Of a stretch of DNA of 34,113 bases, positions 30,217 to 34,113 are shown piece by piece. Location of the stretch: positions 1-34,113 of the IMG/VR virus record IMGVR_UViG_3300045119_000053; one strand, 5' to 3'. This DNA is from a virus. The notes under the pieces are model-generated. The model was not told the origin of the DNA. It did not search any database and saw nothing but the letters and a program-made list of their open reading frames with translations. The number at the start of each line of letters is the position of its first letter. Positions within the stretch are counted from its first letter, which is position 1. Both the position numbers and the translations under genes were made by a program.

Positions 30217-30266
30217 CTTGACTCAGACTCGGGGCCCCTGGGGAGCCTGGCAACAGAATCCCCCGC

Positions 30267-30347
30267 CGGAGCGTAGGTAACCTCTCCTAACTGGTTTTCG
30301 GTTGGTTGTACCAGTTAGTGACACGAGTTCAAGTCTCGTGGCTCCGA
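30267..30347 (+). ncRNA. tRNA-like element 1
   Basis: CGGAGC (30267-30272) pairs with GCTCCG (30341-30346). CACGAG-TTCAAGT-CTCGTG (30322-30340) is a perfect T-arm with the canonical TTCRANY-type loop. The two stack directly into a 12-bp helix, as long as a normal acceptor plus T-stem. Between them is no standard D-arm; instead a perfect 9-bp stem CTAACTGGT/ACCAGTTAG (30287-30295/30310-30318) with a 14-nt loop takes the place of an anticodon arm. A discriminator-like A follows; CCA is not encoded. It may be a degenerate tRNA or a tRNA mimic. Confidence 0.55.
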
Positions 30348-30369
30348 CTTCTTTATGTTGGGAGGTGAT

Positions 30370-30666
30370 ATGTTCAAATGTACAGTTGATAACTGTAAGC
30401 GCTCGTTCGACAAGCAACAAGGCCTGTCGATGCACATCATGCGTGCACACGAGAAGAAGGGTGGAGGACGAACAGGCAACAGGAAGAAAGAGCCTGGTAC
30501 TGAGGTAGTCAAGACACGACCTCGGCGGAACGTCACCGCTCAGCAAGACGCAATCATGATCGTGCAACTTGCCTTTCCGAAGGGGATTCCCACTGAGGAC
30601 AGGCAACAGCTTCTGGACGATCTAGATTGGATCGCCCGTACTGGAGAAATCCTCCAAAGGAGGTGA
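30370..30666 (+). CDS. C2H2 zinc-finger protein
   Basis: A 98-residue protein from ATG 30370 with GGGAGGTGAT upstream. A single canonical C2H2 finger lies at the N-terminus: C4-x4-C9-x12-H22-x4-H27 (FKCTVDNCKRSFDKQQGLSM, then HIMRAH). A basic linker (EKKGGGRTGNRKKEPG) is followed by a helical region (…TAQQDAIMIVQLAFPKGIPT…). Such single-finger proteins are frequent in actinophages and probably bind DNA or protein; targets are unknown. The gene lies 23 bases after the tRNA-like element and 2 bases before the next gene. Confidence 0.82.
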   Translation: MFKCTVDNCKRSFDKQQGLSMHIMRAHEKKGGGRTGNRKKEPGTEVVKTRPRRNVTAQQDAIMIVQLAFPKGIPTEDRQQLLDDLDWIARTGEILQRR

Positions 30667-30667
30667 C

Positions 30668-30949
30668 ATGAAACGCAAGGACATTACGTACATCGAATGT
30701 CGTACCTGGGGGCACCAATGGGATACCTTTGCCCCTCTGCAACGTGAGAGAGGCTATGGTACCCAGATCAGCCTTCGGTGCACACGTTGCGCCTGTGAGC
30801 GCTTCGACTGGATCGATAGCAGCGGGGCTCTCAACAGTCGTCAGTACAACTACCCCGACGGCTACAAGATGGCCAAGAACGATCGTCCGAGTCTGGGCGA
30901 TCTTCGTCTCGAACTACTTCACAGGTTGAGGAGGAGCAATGGTTCGTAG
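30668..30949 (+). CDS. Conserved Cys-containing actinophage protein
   Basis: A 93-residue protein, ATG with AAAGGAGGTG upstream. It has C-x(n)-GHQWD at the start (IECRTWGHQWDTFAPLQRER) and C-x2-C-x-C in the middle (LRCTRCACERFDWIDSSGAL), then SRQYNYPDGYKMAKNDRPSL. This is a pattern I recognise from many actinophages ('C..lgHaWe......l.C..Cgt.R.d.id..G....r.Y.YP.gY'). It probably binds zinc. Function is unknown. Confidence 0.8.
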   Translation: MKRKDITYIECRTWGHQWDTFAPLQRERGYGTQISLRCTRCACERFDWIDSSGALNSRQYNYPDGYKMAKNDRPSLGDLRLELLHRLRRSNGS

Positions 30950-31151
30950 ACCAGAACCCAACGAGGTGACGTTCGTCGACGCGAACTTGTATGTTTACGT
31001 CGACATGGACGAAGCCCAGCAATGGGAAGACGAGCACGTCGATCGAGGTATCCTCGAGGAGCTGGAACAGGAACTAGAGCACGGTCTCGAGCTTCTGTTC
31101 GTAGATCTTCGAAAGAACCACCCAACGTTCAGGTTCGAGTTCTGGACATGA
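30939..31151 (+). CDS. Acidic protein of unknown function
   Basis: A 70-residue protein, ATG with GAGGAGC upstream, overlapping both neighbours by a few bases. Sequence: VRRPEPNEVTFVDANLYVYV, DMDEAQQWEDEHVDRGILEE, then a Leu/Glu-rich amphipathic helix LEQELEHGLELLFVDLRKNH. A beta-alpha-beta fold is likely. No family was recognised. Confidence 0.7.
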   Translation: MVRRPEPNEVTFVDANLYVYVDMDEAQQWEDEHVDRGILEELEQELEHGLELLFVDLRKNHPTFRFEFWT

Positions 31152-31399
31152 ACGCGGAAGAGCGTGCCAAGCATCTGCAGATGATGCAGACCCCTGATGA
31201 TTGGCCAGTATGGCCATACCTTCCCATGAAGAGGAAGGCTCCAGGGTGGACTGTCGGGTTCTTGTGTGAGACCGCTAACGTGGTCGAACCTCGGGTGTAC
31301 CTCGGGAACATGTACAGTAGGAAGTCACTCGAGGACATGGAACAAAAGGTGTACGAAGACTTCGAGGCGATCCTCGACGACCTGTGGGTCGTTGATTGA
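31148..31399 (+). CDS. Protein of unknown function
   Basis: An 83-residue protein from ATG 31148, coupled by ATGA. Sequence: NAEERAKHLQMMQTPDDWPV, WPYLPMKRKAPGWTVGFLCE, then a helical C-terminus with RKSLEDMEQKVYEDFEAILD. The 'pddWP.WP.LP.KR' motif is common in small actinophage proteins of unknown role. It ends in a TTGA overlap with the next gene. Confidence 0.72.
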   Translation: MNAEERAKHLQMMQTPDDWPVWPYLPMKRKAPGWTVGFLCETANVVEPRVYLGNMYSRKSLEDMEQKVYEDFEAILDDLWVVD

Positions 31400-31797
31400 A
31401 CGTCGCAGTCGTCACTTGGCGCGTTGCCAAGGACGAGATGACAGCGGGGCAGCTCACTGAGGCAGCTAACTGGGTCTTAGAAGAGAGCTGGAAGGAAAGC
31501 TTCGGTGGCAATATTGAGGAGTACTTTGCTGCTATGCAATCAGGGCAGTTTCCTCACGTCTACTTCACCGACCCTGACTATCCATTCGTCTTTCGTGCTC
31601 GTGGTGGGAACCAGAGCAACGTCTGGATGGGTAGTGAGGAGTTCGCAATTGTCGTAACCGATGAACCGATCACGAAGGAGGAAGCAAACGCCATTCTAGT
31701 GGACTACTACGGGGAGGATGATGAGCGAGGACGATATTATCGACGCCTTGCCCCTTCACCTGCAGAACAAAGTCCTGAAGAGCATTCAGGTCAATGA
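31396..31797 (+). CDS. Protein of unknown function
   Basis: A 133-residue protein; I take TTG 31396 as start (TTGA overlap with the previous stop), since no ATG or GTG gives a better fit. N-terminal part: NVAVVTWRVAKDEMTAGQLT, then EAANWVLEESWKESFGGNIE. The end (…RLAPSPAEQSPEEHSGQ) is Pro/Glu/Ser-rich. A segment FAIVVTDEPITKEEANAILV is probably a beta-alpha unit. No family was recognised. It overlaps the next gene by 77 bases. Confidence 0.62.
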   Translation: MNVAVVTWRVAKDEMTAGQLTEAANWVLEESWKESFGGNIEEYFAAMQSGQFPHVYFTDPDYPFVFRARGGNQSNVWMGSEEFAIVVTDEPITKEEANAILVDYYGEDDERGRYYRRLAPSPAEQSPEEHSGQ

Positions 31798-32071
31798 GGA
31801 CGGAACGGTTCAAAGACGCGCCCCTGAGAGCATACCACAGGGGCACATGGTCAGAGAACCAAATGGTAGCTGGTTCGCGTTCAAACTCGTGCTGGCTGTT
31901 GTTTGGGCTTTTCCGTTTGCTGCTATAGGTGTAGGACTTTGCATTACAGTTATCGGCATACCACTTGGAGTACCAATCATAGTCTTCGGGTGCTTGCCAT
32001 TCAGTCGAACCGTTTACACCTTCGAAAGGAAAAAGGTCGATGCCGACAGACGACGTCGTGGTCTTACCTGA
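31721..32071 (+). CDS. Membrane protein of unknown function
   Basis: A 116-residue protein from ATG 31721 (an adjacent ATG at 31718 is also possible; GGGGAGG precedes both). After a soluble N-terminus (SEDDIIDALPLHLQNKVLKS) come two hydrophobic segments at about 51-90: FAFKLVLAVVWAFPFAAIGV, then GLCITVIGIPLGVPIIVFGC. The end is basic (YTFERKKVDADRRRRGL). The GIPLGVP motif links it to the 29335 gene. It overlaps the gene before by 77 bases and the one after by 32. Confidence 0.68.
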   Translation: MSEDDIIDALPLHLQNKVLKSIQVNEDGTVQRRAPESIPQGHMVREPNGSWFAFKLVLAVVWAFPFAAIGVGLCITVIGIPLGVPIIVFGCLPFSRTVYTFERKKVDADRRRRGLT

Positions 32072-32297
32072 AGGATGTAGTGTAAGCTACAAAGAGCGAG
32101 GACTACAAGACGGAAGCCAGTTTGTTGACTTCCGCCTTACAGTCAATCGTGACCTCGGAGTGGATGGACTCGATCACATCACGTATGTCGAGTTCAGCCA
32201 GGCCAAGAGCTACGACAGCACGTACGATCGCCTGACCAAGAGGGCGTTACAACTTCTGGGCTACGCGGAAACGGACTACATCCGCACGCCAGAATAA
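32040..32297 (+). CDS. Protein of unknown function
   Basis: An 85-residue protein, ATG with AAAGGAAAAAGG upstream. Sequence: PTDDVVVLPEGCSVSYKERG, LQDGSQFVDFRLTVNRDLGV, then DHITYVEFSQAKSYDSTYDR. A beta-rich N-terminus is followed by a helix. No family was recognised. It is the last gene of its unit; a perfect inverted repeat and promoter P5 follow. Confidence 0.68.
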   Translation: MPTDDVVVLPEGCSVSYKERGLQDGSQFVDFRLTVNRDLGVDGLDHITYVEFSQAKSYDSTYDRLTKRALQLLGYAETDYIRTPE

Positions 32298-32300
32298 AAT

Positions 32301-32350
32301 CTGGAAATAAGCGATTTCCAGTTGCTTGTTCCAGGTGGATGCTATATAAT
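32301..32350 (+). promoter_or_regulatory. Right-arm promoter P5 with an upstream dyad
   Basis: TTGCTT (32322-32327), 17 bases (containing CCAGGTGGATGC), TATAAT (32345-32350). Immediately upstream, CTGGAAAT-AAGCG-ATTTCCAG (32301-32321) is a perfect 8-bp inverted repeat that abuts the -35 hexamer, a good place for a repressor or activator; it may also serve as the terminator of the preceding gene. The right half (ATTTCCA before the -35) is also present at P6. Confidence 0.82.
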
Positions 32351-32392
32351 CAGAGGTAAGAACAAAAACACTAAACCACAAAGGAGAATGAA

Positions 32393-32791
32393 ATGCCTGA
32401 CCAGAACATGAAGGGCAAGGCCGAGGACAAGGCTGCAGAAGCCCCGGTGGCAGAAGAGACTGCGGAAGCGGCTCCGGCTGCGGAAGTGAAGCCCAAGACC
32501 ACGAAGACGCCTGCCGGTGAAGGCAACGTCGCGCCGGTCGAGTTCGCTAAGGAGCTTTCCAAGGCTCGCGGCGAAGTCGTGCCTCCGCAGATGGTCTACG
32601 GCTACCTCAAGAACATGAAGGACTTCCCCAAGGTGGATCGTGGTGAGGGCGTTGTTCCTCAGATCGTGATCCCGCTTGCGGAGGGGCTCGCGTACCTTGA
32701 GAGCAAGGCGAAGGAGAAGGCAGAGAAGGCTGCTGCGAAGGCAGCTGCTGCTCCGGCTCCTGCTCCGGAAGAGGCTTCGGCTAACGCCTGA
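32393..32791 (+). CDS. Winged-helix-like protein with Ala/Lys/Pro tails, paralog 4
   Basis: A 132-residue protein, ATG with AAAGGAG upstream. N-terminal ~45 residues are Ala/Glu/Lys/Pro-rich and disordered (…AAPAAEVKPKTTKTPAGEGN…). The core VAPVEFAKELSKARGEVVPP, then QMVYGYLKNMKDFPKVDRGE, aligns with 'SPYKFAK…IPQMVYGYI' of paralogs 1-2. A long Ala/Lys helix (AKEKAEKAAAKAAAAPAPAP) ends it, resembling the C-terminus of paralog 3. It is a one-gene unit between promoter P5 and tRNA-like element 2. A DNA-binding, possibly nucleoid-associated, role is inferred. Confidence 0.75.
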   Translation: MPDQNMKGKAEDKAAEAPVAEETAEAAPAAEVKPKTTKTPAGEGNVAPVEFAKELSKARGEVVPPQMVYGYLKNMKDFPKVDRGEGVVPQIVIPLAEGLAYLESKAKEKAEKAAAKAAAAPAPAPEEASANA

Positions 32792-32802
32792 GTTGCAAGT
32801 TC

Positions 32803-32850
32803 GGGGGGAAAGGTGAAAGGCCTGCACCGGGTTCGAGTCCCGGCCCTCCA
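32803..32850 (+). ncRNA. tRNA-like element 2 (minihelix)
   Basis: CCGGG-TTCGAGT-CCCGG (32827-32843) is a perfect T-arm with consensus loop. GGGGGG (32803-32808) pairs with CCCTCC (32844-32849) with one G-U, stacking directly on the T-stem into an 11-bp helix, followed by a discriminator-like A. Only 18 bases separate the two 5' arms, so D and anticodon arms are absent. It starts 12 bases after the stop of winged-helix paralog 4, the same context as element 1. The T-arm half also resembles the 3' end of a host tRNA, so a remnant attachment site is an alternative. Confidence 0.5.
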
Positions 32851-32852
32851 CT

Positions 32853-32942
32853 GGAAAGCCTCTGGTGTCTTTCTTACAACACACTCTCATAGTACCCACC
32901 GTCGTGGCAGTGTGATTTGACAGATCGTACCAGGGGCTTTCC
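32853..32942 (+). ncRNA. Long hairpin RNA downstream of tRNA-like element 2
   Basis: GGAAAGCCTCTGGT (32853-32866) pairs with ACCAGGGGCTTTCC (32929-32942), 14 bp with one G-U. Inside, CACACT (32880-32885) pairs with AGTGTG (32909-32914), and CCAC-CGTC-GTGG (32896-32907) caps the structure. The whole element lies in non-coding DNA between element 2 and promoter P6. Only three bases separate it from element 2, so the two may be one RNA. No T-run follows directly. Confidence 0.55.
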
Positions 32943-32961
32943 TATGCCTAAAAATTTCCAC

Positions 32962-32990
32962 TTGCTTAGGCCAGATGGTTCCTATATAAT
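32962..32990 (+). promoter_or_regulatory. Right-arm promoter P6
   Basis: TTGCTT, 17 bases (containing CCAGATGG), TATAAT at 32985-32990. It shares ATTTCCA before the -35, TTGCTT, the CCAG-[AG]-TGG spacer block and CTATATAAT with P5. It lacks the full dyad of P5. Drives the gene at 33023. Confidence 0.82.
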
Positions 32991-33022
32991 AGAGGTATAA
33001 CATCGCCTAGAAGGGACACTTA

Positions 33023-33250
33023 TTGGTTGCGCTCAATCTAACCGACGAGCAATGCGGATATTTGAAAGATGTCCTGGAATGGTGGTTAGAGGACTTTGAA
33101 CAAGCGACCGAAGATGTTATTAAGGACCCATCAACAGAGACGCCCGAAGAGATGTTGGATGCAGTGAGGGTGATGTACCATCTCTTTGAAATGACTCAGG
33201 AGATAAAGGAGCAGTTAGATGGCAATACCAGCCCTCTACCAACATTGTGA
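33023..33250 (+). CDS. Protein of unknown function, helical
   Basis: A 75-residue acidic protein; TTG 33023 is the best start, with AGAAGGGA upstream. Sequence: VALNLTDEQCGYLKDVLEWW, LEDFEQATEDVIKDPSTETP, then EEMLDAVRVMYHLFEMTQEI. It is almost all helix, similar in outline to small actinophage proteins of the 'l.lsdeqa..L...L...' kind. No function can be assigned. It overlaps the next gene by 32 bases. Confidence 0.68.
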   Translation: MVALNLTDEQCGYLKDVLEWWLEDFEQATEDVIKDPSTETPEEMLDAVRVMYHLFEMTQEIKEQLDGNTSPLPTL

Positions 33251-33611
33251 GACCGTCTACGATGCGATGGAAGAGAACTCTTCCACAGTACAAGTAGAAG
33301 GTCAACCAACAGTTGTGTATGAAGGATTCCTTACTAAGTTGGTAAGGGATGTACATCTGCCATCGCCTTACTACACGTTCGTCACCAACGCTCTTCAATC
33401 CATGGGTTGCATTCAGCAGCTCAAGCGGGGTGGCGGTAGTACTCCAAGTCAGTGGATTCTTCGTTACAAGCCTACGTTCGAACTTTTCGAAGCGCGGGCT
33501 ACGGACACTTACATGAAGCAGCACGACAAGACCGCGATCCTGACTCAACACTTGAAGGATCTGAACAACCGACTTCTAGTAGTGGAGGAACGTCTTGGCA
33601 TCTCTGGATGA
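33219..33611 (+). CDS. Protein with possible winged-helix domain
   Basis: A 130-residue protein, ATG with AAAGGAG upstream. The first 90 residues (…QPTVVYEGFLTKLVRDVHLP…YYTFVTNALQSMGCIQQLKR…) show a helix-turn-helix-like order ending in a 'lk.GG......w.l' wing. The C-terminus (ILTQHLKDLNNRLLVVEERL) is a coiled coil, suggesting dimers. This is like small actinophage regulators, but the family was not recognised. It overlaps the next gene by 17 bases. Confidence 0.7.
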   Translation: MAIPALYQHCETVYDAMEENSSTVQVEGQPTVVYEGFLTKLVRDVHLPSPYYTFVTNALQSMGCIQQLKRGGGSTPSQWILRYKPTFELFEARATDTYMKQHDKTAILTQHLKDLNNRLLVVEERLGISG

Positions 33612-33888
33612 AGCGACCAGATGTCCTAAGTGCGGAAACCCTGGACGTGAGACTACTAAGCAGTCAGGGGCCAAGCGTTCGACTGTGTTTACCTACCTCT
33701 GTGAGAACGAGGCATGTAAGTGGTACAACACTAGTTGGATCGTTCAAGTCATGAGCGATGGAACAATTCCTGATCGTAAGCAGGGAATGAAAGAGTTCCC
33801 TGACCTCGACATGTTCCAGCAAGCAATGGCACGAAGGGTTCTGGAGGATCTTGAGTTCGATCGAACCGGACAAGAACCAACTACCTGA
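33595..33888 (+). CDS. Zinc-ribbon protein
   Basis: A 97-residue protein; TTG 33595 has GTGGAGGAACG upstream. Four cysteines, C-x2-C (TRCPKCGNPG) and C-x4-C (TYLCENEACKWYNTSWIVQV), indicate a zinc ribbon. The rest is helical (…DLDMFQQAMARRVLEDLEFD…). This architecture is common among small actinophage proteins. It overlaps the WhiB-like gene by 38 bases. Confidence 0.75.
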   Translation: MASLDEATRCPKCGNPGRETTKQSGAKRSTVFTYLCENEACKWYNTSWIVQVMSDGTIPDRKQGMKEFPDLDMFQQAMARRVLEDLEFDRTGQEPTT

Positions 33889-34113
33889 CACAAGCGACCA
33901 GTGGTGGCAACCACAGGGGTTATGTGTTGATCACTCAAGACCGGATTTATGGTTTCCAACGAATCGATCCAGACAGGAAGATGTTCAACGTGCTATTGCA
34001 ATCTGTAAGCAGTGTCCTGTGAGAATCCCTTGTCGGAACTATGGTAGAAAGTACCATGCACACGGCATCTGGGGAGGAGAGATCCAACAGGACAGAGGCA
34101 ACTACCCAGGAAC
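33851..34113 (+). CDS. WhiB-like Fe-S transcription regulator, truncated by the window
   Basis: From TTG 33851 (GGAGG just upstream) 87 codons are visible: SSIEPDKNQLPDTSDQWWQP, then QGLCVDHSRPDLWFPTN and so on. The four WhiB cysteines are present, C25, C52, C55 and C61 (C-x2-C-x5-C in CKQCPVRIPC), with D-x-x-x-x-LWF before and the diagnostic GIWGG at 72-76. These proteins hold a [4Fe-4S] cluster and bind the host sigma factor. Phage versions can alter host transcription, immunity or lysis-related genes. The C-terminus continues past 34113. The start codon is inferred; no ATG or GTG is in frame upstream of the conserved region. Confidence 0.88.
   Translation, partial: MSSIEPDKNQLPDTSDQWWQPQGLCVDHSRPDLWFPTNRSRQEDVQRAIAICKQCPVRIPCRNYGRKYHAHGIWGGEIQQDRGNYPG

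Noticed and set aside
30287-30318. Anticodon arm of a genuine tRNA
   Set aside because: A five-pair arm with loop TTTTCGG (anticodon TTC) can be drawn but needs three G-U pairs, no D-arm fits, and a perfect 9-bp alternative stem occupies the same bases. I therefore call it tRNA-like only.
32827-32850. Phage attachment site (attP) made of a tRNA 3' end
   Set aside because: The T-arm/acceptor half would fit, but no integrase gene is seen in the window and an acceptor-like partner strand is present upstream. It remains an alternative.

Overview
The window looks like the central part of the genome of a tailed, siphovirus-type bacteriophage of an actinobacterium. The evidence is a complete virion-assembly block with a tape-measure gene and a frameshifted tail-assembly chaperone, plus many small right-arm genes of types common in actinobacteriophages: a WhiB-like Fe-S regulator, C2H2 and zinc-ribbon miniproteins, and the 'MIEVTFEHEK' and 'CTRCACERFDW...RQYNYPDGYK' families. 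I cannot name the host genus. No integrase, attP site, canonical tRNA or CRISPR array was seen.

Left two thirds (about 142-23959) is one leftward late block. In transcription order, right to left: a putative small terminase (23612-23959), two very basic Lys/Ala/Gly-rich proteins, a 28-residue membrane peptide, a holin-like protein, an amidase endolysin, a second membrane/coiled-coil protein, the large terminase and the portal. Then come five genes that look like virion fibres or decorations, including a 728-residue protein with about 21 copies of a 'D-x-L-V-T-S-D' repeat and a LamG-like domain. These are followed by a Mu gpI-like protease/scaffold, capsid decoration, major capsid, neck proteins, tail tube, a tail chaperone with a canonical GGGAAAC slippery site, the tape measure, and four tail-tip genes. 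The head genes resemble the phage Mu head module (DUF935-type portal, gpI-like protease, gp36-like and gpG-like proteins). The block ends at a hairpin terminator (78-138), beyond which a gene from the left (1-93) converges. A 42-bp element, 32/42 identical, lies upstream of the whole block (23993-24034) and again upstream of the protease/capsid genes (13048-13089); it is probably the late promoter.

Right third (24072-34113) is a rightward arm of short genes, mostly 40-130 codons, often overlapping by ATGA/GTGA/TAATG and often starting with GTG or TTG. It is punctuated by seven copies of a promoter (TTGATT or TTGCTT, 17-18 bp, TATAAT) with a conserved spacer, and by GNRA/UUCG-tetraloop hairpins. 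Four of the promoters drive paralogous small proteins with a winged-helix-like core (PQMVYGYIxxGRI). Two of these genes are each followed directly by an RNA element with a perfect tRNA T-arm and an acceptor-like stem but no normal tRNA body. A gene-poor stretch (24882-26233) holds five GTCCGGAC palindromes, a 40-bp tandem repeat, three direct TATATACC elements and two promoters. It looks like a regulatory or replication region.

The most unusual signals are the promoter/winged-helix gene/tRNA-like RNA modules, the structured RNAs at 29539-29640 and 32853-32942, and the GTCCGGAC repeat region.
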